A DNA stretch of 64,000 bases from Streptomyces sp. 840.1 (GCF_003751445.1 NZ_RJUU01000001.1:4283001-4347000); one strand, 5' to 3'. Positions 26,386-34,513 are shown, numbered from the stretch's first letter. Made by a program: numbers and translations. Notes: a model not told the origin generated them from the sequence alone.

Positions 26386-26811
26386 TCAGTTGCGGGAGTA
26401 GACCTTCTCCGCCCAGCCGGCGATCTGGTCGTCGGAGAGGTGCTGCGCCAGATCGGCCTCGCTGATCATGCCGATCAGCCGCTTGTTCTCGACGACGGGG
26501 AGCCGCCGGATCCGGTGGTCCTGCATCTCCTGCAGCACGTCCTCCACCTCCGCGCCCGCGTCGATCCAGCGCGGTGTGCCCTGCGCGAGGTCGCCCGCGG
26601 TCACCTTCGACGGATCCTTGCCCATCGCCACGCAGTCGACCACGATGTCGCGGTCCGTGAGGATGCCGATCATCCGGTCCTTGTCGCCCTCGGCCGAGAT
26701 GGGCAGCGCGCCGACCTTGTGCTCACGCATCAGCTGCGCGGCGCGGTCGAGGGTCTCGTGCGCCGGGATCCAGGTGACGCCGGTGTGCATGATTTCCTTG
26801 GCAGTGGTCAT
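26386..26811 (-). CDS. CBS-pair domain protein
   Basis: 141 residues from ATG 26811 (GGGAGGAAAA upstream). Two CBS motifs fill the chain: AKEIMHTGVTWIPAHETL...MIGILTDRDIVV (about 4-75) and the second ending LPVVENKRLIGMISEADLA (about 85-130). Stand-alone CBS pairs bind adenosyl nucleotides and act as energy or redox sensors; many streptomycete paralogues are stress induced. It lies in the middle of the His/Met-rich secreted cluster, in the same orientation. Partner unknown. Confidence 0.88.
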   Translation of the reverse strand: MTTAKEIMHTGVTWIPAHETLDRAAQLMREHKVGALPISAEGDKDRMIGILTDRDIVVDCVAMGKDPSKVTAGDLAQGTPRWIDAGAEVEDVLQEMQDHRIRRLPVVENKRLIGMISEADLAQHLSDDQIAGWAEKVYSRN

Positions 26812-26939
26812 GGGCGTTTTCCTCCCGCGTGCCGGTGGGCACAGCTCTACGACCCCGAGCGAACCCATCGTCGTGGGCCCGTTCGGGGTACGCGAGCGCT
26901 GTCACCCATTCGGGTGCACCTGCGGTACGCGGGGAACTC

Positions 26940-27674
26940 TCAGCCGTGGTCCCTCGGCTTCGCTCCACGCTCGGCGAGCAGGTCGGCCATCGCGTCCAGC
27001 TCGGACTGCTGGGCCTCGACCATGCCCTGGGCCAGCCGCTTCTCCACCTTGACGGTGCACAGGTCCGCGCAGCCGCGGGCCATGTCGATGCCGCCCTTGT
27101 GGTGGTCGGTCATCAGCTGGAGATACAGGACCTCGGCCTGCTTGCCACTGGCCTCGCGGAGCCGGCCGAGCTCGGTGCGGGTGGCCATGCCGGGCATCAG
27201 GGACCCGTCGTGGGCCCGATAGGCGCCCCCGTCCATGCCAGGCATCCCCGCCATGTCGTGGCCCTCATGTCCGCTCTGTCCACCACCGGCCATCCAGGCC
27301 ATCGGCTCCTGCCCGGCGGCCACCTTGGGCAGCTCCCACAGATCCAGCCAGCCGAGCAGCATGCCCCGCTGGTTGGCCTGGGTGTTGGCGATGTCGTACG
27401 CGAGCCGGCGCACGTCCTCGTCCCGCGTGCGGTCCCGCACGATGAAGGACATCTCCACGGCCTGCTGGTGGTGGACCGCCATGTCGCGGGCGAAGCCGGC
27501 GTCCGCCGACTCCGCGCCGGGCGTGCGCTGGGCGGCCCCGGAGGCGCTCGGGTGGTGGCCGGCCCCGTCGTCCCGCGCGGAGGCCACCGTCGCGGCCCCC
27601 GCGAACAGCACCGCGAGCGCCACGGCGGAACCGGCCACCCAGCGGGTGCGCCGGGTGCGCTCCGTAACCGTCAT
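26940..27674 (-). CDS. DUF305 domain secreted protein, His/Met-rich
   Basis: 244 residues from ATG 27674, whose ATG overlaps the TGA of the upstream DUF3105 gene (ATGA), so translation is coupled. Signal anchor or signal peptide at about 18-42. The ferritin-like DUF305 helices carry paired histidines: DMAVHHQQAVEMS and LMTDHHKGGIDMA. A long insert GHEGHDMAGMPGMDGG is Met/His-rich like copper-binding loops. DUF305 proteins of this type are often found with copper-resistance genes; metal binding is inferred from the motifs. Confidence 0.87.
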   Translation of the reverse strand: MTVTERTRRTRWVAGSAVALAVLFAGAATVASARDDGAGHHPSASGAAQRTPGAESADAGFARDMAVHHQQAVEMSFIVRDRTRDEDVRRLAYDIANTQANQRGMLLGWLDLWELPKVAAGQEPMAWMAGGGQSGHEGHDMAGMPGMDGGAYRAHDGSLMPGMATRTELGRLREASGKQAEVLYLQLMTDHHKGGIDMARGCADLCTVKVEKRLAQGMVEAQQSELDAMADLLAERGAKPRDHG

Positions 27675-28357
27675 TCGGCCCCCCGCCCGCCGGTGCACGC
27701 GGCACCGGGCTCGGGGGTCTGCGGCCCCTGCACGTACTTGGTGAAGAACTGCGCCACCCTGGGGTCACCGGCGCCGTCCACCGTGAGCTGCTTGCCCCAG
27801 GCACTCAGCATGATCGTGCCGGCCTGGTCCTTGTACGGGCTCATCAGCGAGTACGGGGTCTTCGAGACCCGGTCCGCCAGCTGGGCCACGTCGGCGGCCG
27901 GGGCCTTGTCCGTGTACGTCACCCACACCGAACCGTGCTCCAGCGCGTGCACGGCGTTCATGTCGGGGACCGGCTCCTTGTATACCTCGCCGTCGCAGTT
28001 CATCCAGACGGGGTCGTGGTCACCCCCGACCGGGGGCTTCATCGGGTACGTCACGGGCTTGGTGACGTGGTTGCGGGTCAGCTTCTTCGCGTCCCACGTC
28101 TTCTCGCCCTCGATCGCGCCGCCGCCCGCGTCCTTCCCCTCCGTCCCGGGCTGCTCCGAGGCCTTCGCGTCCGAGGTCTTCTGGTCCGCCGACGCCTCGG
28201 ACCTGTCGAGCAGGGTGTAGCTGCCGAAGGCGACGAGACCTGCGACGACGACGGCGCCGAGGCTTATGGCCACCACGCGGCTGCGGCGGTCCCGCGCGCG
28301 GTCGGCGTTGCGCATCTGCTCTATGCGCGTCCTGCGGTCGTGGCTCTCGTGGCTCAT
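27671..28357 (-). CDS. DUF3105 domain membrane-anchored protein
   Basis: 228 residues from ATG 28357. A short charged cytosolic N terminus with a basic ERE-like RIEQMRNADRARDRRSR stretch, one membrane helix (about 28-50), a Ser/Lys/Glu linker, then the extracytoplasmic DUF3105 domain: PVGGDHDPVWMNCDGEVYKE, NAVHALEHGSVWVTY, SPYKDQAGTIMLSAWGKQL and a C-terminal Cys (AACTGG). The conserved H-x-P and H-A-L-E-H-G histidines suggest metal binding. First gene of a two-gene operon with DUF305, a pairing common in actinobacteria. Confidence 0.87.
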   Translation of the reverse strand: MSHESHDRRTRIEQMRNADRARDRRSRVVAISLGAVVVAGLVAFGSYTLLDRSEASADQKTSDAKASEQPGTEGKDAGGGAIEGEKTWDAKKLTRNHVTKPVTYPMKPPVGGDHDPVWMNCDGEVYKEPVPDMNAVHALEHGSVWVTYTDKAPAADVAQLADRVSKTPYSLMSPYKDQAGTIMLSAWGKQLTVDGAGDPRVAQFFTKYVQGPQTPEPGAACTGGRGAE

Positions 28358-28506
28358 GTCGAGGTCCTTCTGCGAAGGGGCGATGAGGGTCTGGAACGGG
28401 TCGGAAATCGGGTGTGCGCAGGGCGGTTGCCGGGCCGCCGCAGCCCGTGCACACCATGGCCGACGATCGTAGTGGGTGGCCGAGTGCTCCATCTCACGTC
28501 GTGTGC

Positions 28507-28522
28507 GTAATCTGGGTGAAAT
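28507..28522 (+). promoter_or_regulatory. Weak GlnR-box-like half (GTAAT-n6-GAAAT)
   Basis: Fits gTnAc-n6-GaAAc except for T in place of C at the end of each half, 78 bp upstream of glnA2. I could not find the usual second box at the expected spacing, so this is a candidate only. Confidence 0.25.
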
Positions 28523-28599
28523 CCCGGGTCGTGATACTGGAGTTTCCCCCCTACCCCGGGCGGTGGTGCACGGACCGTCTGAACTGCAAGGATGTGGCT

Positions 28600-29961
28600 A
28601 TGGACAAGCAGCAGGAATTCGTCCTCAGGACACTCGAGGAGCGGGACATCCGGTTCGTCCGGCTGTGGTTCACCGACGTGCTCGGTTACCTCAAGTCCGT
28701 GGCCGTCGCCCCTGCCGAGCTGGAGCAGGCGTTCGACGAGGGGATCGGCTTCGACGGCTCTGCCATCGAGGGCTTCGCCCGGGTCTACGAGTCGGACATG
28801 ATCGCCAAGCCGGATCCGGGCACCTTCCAGATCCTGCCCTGGCGCGCGGAGGCCCCGGGTACCGCCCGCATGTTCTGCGACATCCTGATGCCGGACGGCT
28901 CGCCGTCCTTCGCGGACCCGCGCTACGTCCTGAAGCGGATCCTCGCCAAGACGTCCGACCTCGGCTTCACCTTCTACACCCACCCCGAGATCGAGTTCTT
29001 CCTGCTGAAGGACAAGCCGGTCGACGGCAGCCGCCCCACCCCGGCGGACAGCTCCGGCTACTTCGACCACACCCCGCAGAACGTGGGTATGGACTTCCGC
29101 CGCCAGGCGATCACGATGCTCGAATCGATGGGCATCTCGGTCGAGTTCAGCCACCACGAGGGCGCGCCCGGCCAGCAGGAGATCGACCTGCGCTACGCGG
29201 ACGCGCTCTCCACGGCCGACAACATCATGACGTTCCGCCTGGTCATGAAGCAGGTCGCGCTGGAGCAGGGCGTGCAGGCGACGTTCATGCCGAAGCCGTT
29301 CTCGGAGTACCCCGGTTCGGGCATGCACACCCACCTCTCCCTCTTCGAGGGCGACCGCAACGCGTTCTACGAGTCCGGCGCCGAGTACCAGCTGTCGAAG
29401 GTGGGCCGCTCCTTCATCGCGGGCCTGCTGATGCACGCCGCGGAGATCTCCGCCGTGACCAACCAGTGGGTCAACTCCTACAAGCGCATCTGGGGCGGCT
29501 CCTCCCGCGCCGCGGGCGCCGGCGGCGAGGCCCCCTCGTACATCTGCTGGGGCCACAACAACCGCTCCGCCCTCATCCGGGTCCCGATGTACAAGCCCGG
29601 CAAGACCGGCTCGGCCCGCGTCGAGGTCCGCTCGATCGACTCCGGCGCCAACCCGTACCTGACGTACGCGGTCCTGCTGGCCGCCGGCCTCAAGGGCATC
29701 GAGGAGGGCTACGAACTCCCGGCGGGCGCCGACGACGACGTCTGGGCCCTGTCCGACGCCGAACGCCGCGCGATGGGCATCGAGCCCCTCCCGCAGAACC
29801 TGGGTGAGGCGATCTCGCTGATGGAGAAGAGCGAACTGGTCGCGGAGACGCTCGGCGAGCACGTCTTCGACTTCTTCCTCCGCAACAAGAAGCAGGAGTG
29901 GGAGGAGTACCGCAGCGAGGTCACGGCCTTCGAGCTGAAGAACCTGCTGCCGGTGCTGTAA
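28600..29961 (+). CDS. glnA2: Type I glutamine synthetase-like ligase (GlnA2; gamma-glutamylpolyamine synthetase)
   Basis: 453 residues from ATG 28600. Glutamine-synthetase fold: FDGSAIEGFARVYESDM (beta-grasp latch), PEIEFFL and GMHTHLSLF metal/ATP sites, and NRSALIRVP. Length and sequence fit the actinobacterial GlnA2 group. In S. coelicolor this group was shown to glutamylate spermine/spermidine rather than act as main GS. The region where adenylylatable GS carries its N-L-Y-D-L-P tyrosine reads DDDVWALSDAERRAMG, so the linked glnE product is not expected to modify it. Divergent from DUF3105-DUF305, with 242 bp between. Confidence 0.92.
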   Translation: MDKQQEFVLRTLEERDIRFVRLWFTDVLGYLKSVAVAPAELEQAFDEGIGFDGSAIEGFARVYESDMIAKPDPGTFQILPWRAEAPGTARMFCDILMPDGSPSFADPRYVLKRILAKTSDLGFTFYTHPEIEFFLLKDKPVDGSRPTPADSSGYFDHTPQNVGMDFRRQAITMLESMGISVEFSHHEGAPGQQEIDLRYADALSTADNIMTFRLVMKQVALEQGVQATFMPKPFSEYPGSGMHTHLSLFEGDRNAFYESGAEYQLSKVGRSFIAGLLMHAAEISAVTNQWVNSYKRIWGGSSRAAGAGGEAPSYICWGHNNRSALIRVPMYKPGKTGSARVEVRSIDSGANPYLTYAVLLAAGLKGIEEGYELPAGADDDVWALSDAERRAMGIEPLPQNLGEAISLMEKSELVAETLGEHVFDFFLRNKKQEWEEYRSEVTAFELKNLLPVL

Positions 29962-29999
29962 CTTCCCCAACTTCCGCGCAGAGCTGATGAGTACGCTCC

Positions 30000-30026
30000 G
30001 GGCCGGCCGTGTCGCACGGTCGGCCC
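30000..30026. terminator. Terminator of glnA2 / acetyltransferase
   Basis: GGGCCGGCCGTG-TCG-CACGGTCGGCCC: a 12-bp stem with one G-T wobble between two convergent genes, 38 bp after the glnA2 stop. Confidence 0.65.
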
Positions 30027-30045
30027 GAAGCCGTCCCGGGCCCGG

Positions 30046-30588
30046 TCACCACCGCCTTCGCACCGCAGCCTTGCCGCCGGTCACCAGGCTGGCCGGCGGA
30101 ACGTCGTCGGCCACGACCGCGCCGGCGGCGACCACGGCGTCGCGGCCGATGCTGACGCCGGGCAGGATCTTGGCACCGGCGCCGATCCACACGTTCTCCG
30201 CGACGTCGATGGGCGCGCCGGTCAGCCAGCCCCGTCGCTCCTCGGGATCGACCGGGTGGCCGACGGTGATGAACATGACGTTGGGGCCGACCATCACCCG
30301 CTCGCCGAGCCGGATGCCGGCGTAATCCAGGAACGTGCAGTTCTGGTTGATGAACACCCGCTCGGCCAGGTCCAGTCGGAGCCCGTGGTCCGTGTAGAAC
30401 GGCGGATAGACGGTGACCTTCGGCGGCAGCGGCCTGCCGAGGATCTGCTCGAACAGCTCGGCCTTGCCGCTCTCGTCATCGAAGGGCAGGACGTTCAGCC
30501 GGGAGGTGAGCCGGGTGGCCCGCAGGACCCGCTCGGACATGGCCCGGAACTCGGGGCTGTGGATGCGCATGAGGCGGTCGTTGGACAA
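30046..30588 (-). CDS. Maltose/galactoside O-acetyltransferase family protein (left-handed beta-helix)
   Basis: 180 residues. An N-terminal MAA-type helical segment (MRIHSPEFRAMSERVLRATR) is followed by hexapeptide repeats (IRLGERVMVGPNVMFITVGHPVD..., VWIGAGAKILPGVSIGRDAVVAAGAVV). Acceptor-binding GHPVDPEERR supplies the catalytic His; acetyl-CoA is the donor. Typical size is about 185-200. The start is TTG 30588 with AAAGGA upstream; ATG 30570 is an alternative. A LysR gene lies just upstream in the same direction and may control it. The true sugar acceptor is not known. Confidence 0.87.
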   Translation of the reverse strand: MSNDRLMRIHSPEFRAMSERVLRATRLTSRLNVLPFDDESGKAELFEQILGRPLPPKVTVYPPFYTDHGLRLDLAERVFINQNCTFLDYAGIRLGERVMVGPNVMFITVGHPVDPEERRGWLTGAPIDVAENVWIGAGAKILPGVSIGRDAVVAAGAVVADDVPPASLVTGGKAAVRRRW

Positions 30589-30639
30589 GCGAGGGTCCTT
30601 TGCGGTGGTGGTGTGCGGGTGACGGGGACGACGGTCGGT

Positions 30640-31566
30640 TCACGTTGCCCAGGTCGGGCGCCAGACCGGCGCGGGGAGACCCGGCAGGCCTTCCAGGTGG
30701 GCGATGACACCGCGGAGCCCCGGGTGGGGGTTCACCGCGGGGACGATGAGCGACAGCGGGTACGCGAGGGTCGGATTCACGACCGGGATGCGGCGCAGGC
30801 CGTACTCGGCCGGCCAGGTGTACCGGTCGCGCGCTCCGACGAGGGTGGCCACCTGGCCGGACTCCGCGAGGGTGTCGAGGAGCACCTCGTCGCCGAAGTG
30901 CGGCCCGGCCGCGTCGATACGCAGGTCGAACTCGGCGGCGAGCTGGTCGTAGAAGTCCGACCACTCGCTCAGCGGCGCGATGCCCGGCACCCAGATCCGG
31001 TGCTTGCGCAACTGGGCCGGTGTCAGGCTGGGCGCGGAGGCGAGCGGATGCCCCGGGCCGACCAGGAGTTCCAGCGGGGAGTCGAACGCGTGCAGCATCC
31101 GCACACCGGACGGCAGCGCGTCCGGATCGGTGACGGTGCGGAACGAGGCGTCGATATCGCCCGCCGCGACGGCGGCGGCCGCCACGCGCGGATCATTGAC
31201 CCGCAGGGTCACCACGTCGAGGCCGGACCCGGGACGCGACCGCCAGTAGTCGTGCAGCACGAGGGCCTGCGCGCTCCGCAGGCCGAGTACGTCCACCCGG
31301 AGCGCCCGTGAGCCAGGCCTGACCGAGGCGACGGCCCGCTCGACGGCGGCGACGATGCCCCGGGCGTGGGGGAGGAAGGCCCGGCCGTCCAGGGTCAGCT
31401 CCACCCCCCGGGCGGTCCGCGCGAACAGCCGGACCTCCAGCTTCCGCTCCAGGGCGGCGATCCGCTTGGAGACCGCCTGCTGCGTCACGCCCAGCTCGTC
31501 GGCCGCATGCCGCAGCTGCCCGAGCTCGGCGGCCCGGACGAACGATCGCAATGCCTCGGTGTCCAC
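30640..31566 (-). CDS. LysR-family transcriptional regulator
   Basis: 308 residues from GTG 31566. Winged helix at 1-60: LRSFVRAAELGQLRHAADEL then GVTQQAVSKRIAALERKL, with the linker helix after it. The rest is the two-lobed LysR effector-binding domain (LRVDVLGLRSAQALVLHDYW, LVGPGHPLAS). A small inverted repeat, ACAAC-5-GTTGT, 20 bp upstream may be its site. The acetyltransferase gene follows 51 bp downstream on the same strand, an unusual tandem rather than divergent arrangement. Effector unknown. Confidence 0.88.
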   Translation of the reverse strand: MDTEALRSFVRAAELGQLRHAADELGVTQQAVSKRIAALERKLEVRLFARTARGVELTLDGRAFLPHARGIVAAVERAVASVRPGSRALRVDVLGLRSAQALVLHDYWRSRPGSGLDVVTLRVNDPRVAAAAVAAGDIDASFRTVTDPDALPSGVRMLHAFDSPLELLVGPGHPLASAPSLTPAQLRKHRIWVPGIAPLSEWSDFYDQLAAEFDLRIDAAGPHFGDEVLLDTLAESGQVATLVGARDRYTWPAEYGLRRIPVVNPTLAYPLSLIVPAVNPHPGLRGVIAHLEGLPGLPAPVWRPTWAT

Positions 31567-31585
31567 CTGGTCATCGTAGGCAGGT

Positions 31586-31600
31586 ACAACCAATCGTTGT
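31586..31600. promoter_or_regulatory. Inverted repeat in LysR-gene promoter
   Basis: ACAAC-CAATC-GTTGT, 20 bp upstream of the LysR start and AT-rich locally, with a related GGTTGTG further out at 31614-31620. Plausible autoregulatory site; not a strict T-N11-A. Confidence 0.35.
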
Positions 31601-31719
31601 GGCTGGAGGAGGGGTGGTTGTGCGACCGCGGCCCGCAGTCCGCACCAACGGCGGTGCGCGACTCTCCCAACCGACGGTGCCCGCCACCTGCCTGAACGCA
31701 CCGGCCTGAACACACCGGG

Positions 31720-32052
31720 CTAGTCCGGTTCAGGGCTCCTCTCCTCCAGGGGCCGGACCTCTTCCCAGGTGTGCTGTCCGTCGTGACCGGCGAACAGGCA
31801 GCAGCCGTCGCCATCCGGCCCCGGAGCGACCGCCGGGCAGTCCGGCAGCACGGCCAGGTCCACAGAGGCCTCGTACCACCGGAGCCACATCGCGGTGCCG
31901 TACTCGACGTCGTCGAGAAGGCCGTAGTGCCGGCCGCCGCTGTGGACGGACAGCTGGCACTGAACGGCGCTGTCGACGCATCCCGAGGCCGACCTTTCCC
32001 GGGCGTCCGCTGCCAGCCTCAGCGGCAGCCGGTGCCAGCGTGTGCACTGCAT
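31720..32052 (-). CDS. Small Cys/His protein of unknown function
   Basis: 110 residues from ATG 32052; TGATG overlap with the preceding 85-residue gene indicates translational coupling. Contains seven Cys/His-rich positions, notably the C-terminal motif C84-C85-x4-G-H90-x3-H94-x-W and an internal GRHYGLLDDVEYGTAMWLRWYE acidic/aromatic patch. The C-x-n-G-H-x-G-x-H-x-W ending is a pattern I have seen in small streptomycete proteins, perhaps metal binding; no family name. Stop TAG at 31720. Confidence 0.5.
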   Translation of the reverse strand: MQCTRWHRLPLRLAADARERSASGCVDSAVQCQLSVHSGGRHYGLLDDVEYGTAMWLRWYEASVDLAVLPDCPAVAPGPDGDGCCLFAGHDGQHTWEEVRPLEERSPEPD

Positions 32053-32309
32053 CACGGCGCCATCCGGACAGGAGCTGCGGAGGTCCGCCCGCCTCCCGTG
32101 CAAAGCAGGCACGCGCACGGTGGAAACCTGCAGAGGGATGCGGGAGCCACCGGCCCCCTGCCCGGCGCCACTTCCGTCCGGGGCCCCCATGTCCGCCCCG
32201 AATCACGGGAGACCCTGAGCGTCATGGCCACACGTGGTTCGGTGCCGAGGGGGCGCTCTTGCACGCCGTGGTCCCGTCGGTGAGTCCGTGCTTCTTCCTG
32301 TGTGGCCAT
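32052..32309 (-). CDS. Small protein with C-x-C-x2-C tail motif, overlapping the next gene
   Basis: 85 residues from ATG 32309, preceded by GGAGCGAGG. The tail PPCACLLCTGGG (C65, C67, C70) resembles the P-P-C-x-C-P-x-C endings of short streptomycete proteins found near XRE regulators. N terminus hydrophilic (THRRDHGVQERPLGTE). An internal ATG at residue 29 (MTLRVSRDSG) is an alternative start. Its TGA overlaps the ATG of the following 110-residue gene. Divergent from the XRE-TPR regulator across 152 bp. Function unknown; confidence rests on ribosome site, overlap and motif. Confidence 0.5.
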   Translation of the reverse strand: MATQEEARTHRRDHGVQERPLGTEPRVAMTLRVSRDSGRTWGPRTEVAPGRGPVAPASLCRFPPCACLLCTGGGRTSAAPVRMAP

Positions 32310-32461
32310 GGCCTCGCTCCTTCGCGTATTCATGCGCTCTTCCGGGTCAACGACAAGGAAAACGCTCGGAGTCGAAGGTCTCCACGGCATCGATGCGTCA
32401 CTCTTGAGGCAGATCCGGGCGCAGGCGCGGGAGCGGCGAAGTCGTGGGAAGGAGGGGCGAC

Positions 32462-33715
32462 ATGGGACTGGCGAAACGGCGCCGGACCCTGGGCTACAGT
32501 CAGGAGAAGTTGGCCCAGTTGCTCGGTGTGGACCGCACAACGGTCGGGCGCTGGGAGTGCGGCAGGATCGATCCGCAGCCGGTGCAGCGGCGAGGCCTGG
32601 CCAGAGTCCTCGAAGTCAGTCTCGAAGAGTTGGACGCCCTCCTGGCGCCGTCGCGAGCCGAAGGCCGGGAGAGCGACGGGCACCTGCCCGGCGAGCCCTC
32701 GAAGGCGGGAGACCCCGACGAAATGATCCGCCGCGAATTCCTCCGCATACTGACCATCAGCGGGGCGTTGACCGTTCTCCCGGCCGAGGAGGCCGAGGCC
32801 CTTGTCGAGGGAGTCCACAGGGGAACGCCGGCCGACTTCGCACGCATGAACAGCCATCTCTGGCAGGTCTACCGACTGGCCCGCTCCAAGGGTTCCGTCC
32901 ACCCGGTCGTCCGGGATCAGCTGACGACGCTCAATGACGCTCTGGCAGGTAACGGTGGCGGCCCCCGCCCTCTGCTGAACGCGGCGGCTGACCTCTTCCA
33001 GCTGGCCGGTGAGGTGGCCTTCGACGGCAGCCGGTACGCGGACGCCGCAGCTTCGTACTCGCTTGCCGCATCGGTCAGCAAGGACGCCGAGGCCTACGAC
33101 CTGTGGGCCTGCGCCCTCGTTCGTCATGCCTACGTCGACATGTCCGAGCGACGCTACGGCCAGGCCACGCAGATGCTCGGAGCAGCCGCACGACTGGCCG
33201 ACCGTGGCGACAGCGACCTCCCGACCCGGCAGTGGGTTGCCTCGGTCCGGGCCGAGGCGTACGCGGGCCTCGGTGACCTGGACGCGTGCGAACGCGCGAT
33301 GGAGCAGGCGGAGTCCGTCCTCGGCCTCGACGGGGGCACCGCCAACGGTGGCTGGCTTCGGTTCGACGGGGCGCGTCTGACCGAGGAACGGGGATCTCGC
33401 TATGTGCAGCTCGGCCGCCTCGACCTGGCGGAGCGGGCTTTGCGAGGGGCGCTGGAGCAGTCGGCCCTGGCACCCGGGCAGTCCTACCGCCGACGCGGAG
33501 CTGTGCTCACCGACCTGGCGGCCATCGGCGCGAAGCGGCGGGACGCCGAGCAGGTCGTGTCGTACGGCCACGAGGCCATCGGCCTCGCCCGAGCCTCATC
33601 GTCCGGGTACGTCGCCCGTAGACTCCGAGCCCTGTGCGAGGAGTTCGGTCCCTTGAACCGCGACCACCGTGTGGCGGAGCTGAGGGCGGAGATCGCCACG
33701 CTGAGCACGCTCTGA
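32462..33715 (+). CDS. XRE-family helix-turn-helix regulator with TPR-like C-terminal domain
   Basis: 417 residues from ATG 32462 behind GGAGGGG. HTH_3 domain at about 1-58 (YSQEKLAQLLGVDRTTVGRW). An acidic linker is followed by a hydrophobic FLRILTISGALTVLP segment and TPR-like helical repeats (VAFDGSRYADAAASYSLAAS, ERRYGQATQMLGAAARLA, GDLDACERAMEQAESVLG, GRLDLAERALRGALEQS). This is the size and layout of streptomycete regulators related to peptide-sensing XRE-TPR proteins. A downstream 121-residue gene is only 14 bp away. Target unknown; the divergent small-protein pair is the obvious candidate. Confidence 0.87.
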   Translation: MGLAKRRRTLGYSQEKLAQLLGVDRTTVGRWECGRIDPQPVQRRGLARVLEVSLEELDALLAPSRAEGRESDGHLPGEPSKAGDPDEMIRREFLRILTISGALTVLPAEEAEALVEGVHRGTPADFARMNSHLWQVYRLARSKGSVHPVVRDQLTTLNDALAGNGGGPRPLLNAAADLFQLAGEVAFDGSRYADAAASYSLAASVSKDAEAYDLWACALVRHAYVDMSERRYGQATQMLGAAARLADRGDSDLPTRQWVASVRAEAYAGLGDLDACERAMEQAESVLGLDGGTANGGWLRFDGARLTEERGSRYVQLGRLDLAERALRGALEQSALAPGQSYRRRGAVLTDLAAIGAKRRDAEQVVSYGHEAIGLARASSSGYVARRLRALCEEFGPLNRDHRVAELRAEIATLSTL

Positions 33716-33729
33716 CGAGAGGGGCACGC

Positions 33730-34095
33730 ATGCCGCGGACCGAAGGTGCACGACTCTTCCGGGAGACCTGGATCGCCGGAGTGCACAAGCACTTTCCAGG
33801 GGAGCCGAAGGCGGGGTACGTGACTCCGTGGGCCGACACGCCGCAGTGGGAGCGTGAGGCCGCAGGATCGGTCTACGACCAGGTGCGGCAGTTCGTCGAA
33901 GTCAGTGGCGGCGCTGCGTCGCGTCTTTCCCGCGAGCAGAAGAGCCGATTCGTCGCGACCTGCTGGACGGCCCAGATGTTCAAGCACTTCGGTGACCCGA
34001 AACCCGGGTACGTAGCGGACTGGCCCGACCTGCCTTCCTGGCAGCAGGAGACCGACGCCGACATCTTCGAGGCCATCGAGACGGCGCTCGCCTGA
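33730..34095 (+). CDS. Hypothetical protein made of two tandem homologous ~35-residue repeats
   Basis: 121 residues from ATG 33730, with a GAGGGG ribosome site overlapping the end of the XRE gene region. Repeat A (W14-Y49) and repeat B (W79-F113) share W-x-A-x3-KHF-x-G-(E/D)-P-K-x-GYV-x2-W-x-D-x-P-x-W-x3-(E/T)-x-A-x-(V/I)-(Y/F). Repeat B with its helical flanks (SRFVATCWTAQMFKHFG ... DWPDLPSWQQETDADIFEAI) loosely recalls RyR-type domains, but this is only an impression. Cotranscribed with the XRE-TPR gene. A clean intrinsic terminator follows. No function known to me. Confidence 0.75.
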   Translation: MPRTEGARLFRETWIAGVHKHFPGEPKAGYVTPWADTPQWEREAAGSVYDQVRQFVEVSGGAASRLSREQKSRFVATCWTAQMFKHFGDPKPGYVADWPDLPSWQQETDADIFEAIETALA

Positions 34096-34140
34096 CCCCG
34101 CCGGAGACCGGTGCTGCCGGTGCCGTGCGGGATACGTGTG

Positions 34141-34175
34141 AAGGGCTGACGGCCACCGCGACCGTCAGCCCTTTT
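34141..34175 (+). terminator. Intrinsic terminator with T-run after the XRE operon
   Basis: AAGGGCTGACGG / CCGTCAGCCCTT, a 12-bp perfect stem with a 9-nt loop followed by TT. The most canonical terminator in the window. Confidence 0.85.
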
Positions 34176-34285
34176 CGCGTCCGGGCCCGCCCCCCGCTTG
34201 CGGAGCCCGCTGTTCCGCTGGACCGCACCTGTCCGATCACTGACAATGGTTGCCAGGGCAGCAGTGGGCGGGGGAACGGGGAGCC

Positions 34286-34513
34286 ATGGCTGAGATATTC
34301 GTACTGTTCGGTGCACTGTTCACGGTGATCGTTTTTCTGATCGTGAAGCTGATGCTGAAGGAGCGGCGCCGCCCCACGGACAACTTCGACGGCCAGGAGA
34401 TCGAGCGGCTGCACAGCGCCGAGGCGCGGCATACCCGAGCGGCCAACACGTCGGTCGCCGTGCACAACCGGTTCTTCGACGGCGGCAACGACTGGCGGCC
34501 CGGACGGCGCTGA
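34286..34513 (+). CDS. Small single-pass membrane protein
   Basis: 75 residues from ATG 34286 (GGGGAACGGGGAG upstream). N-terminal helix (IFVLFGALFTVIVFLIVKLML), then a charged cytosolic part with a short helix containing HSAEARHTRAANTS. Nothing else recognised. Confidence 0.65.
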   Translation: MAEIFVLFGALFTVIVFLIVKLMLKERRRPTDNFDGQEIERLHSAEARHTRAANTSVAVHNRFFDGGNDWRPGRR

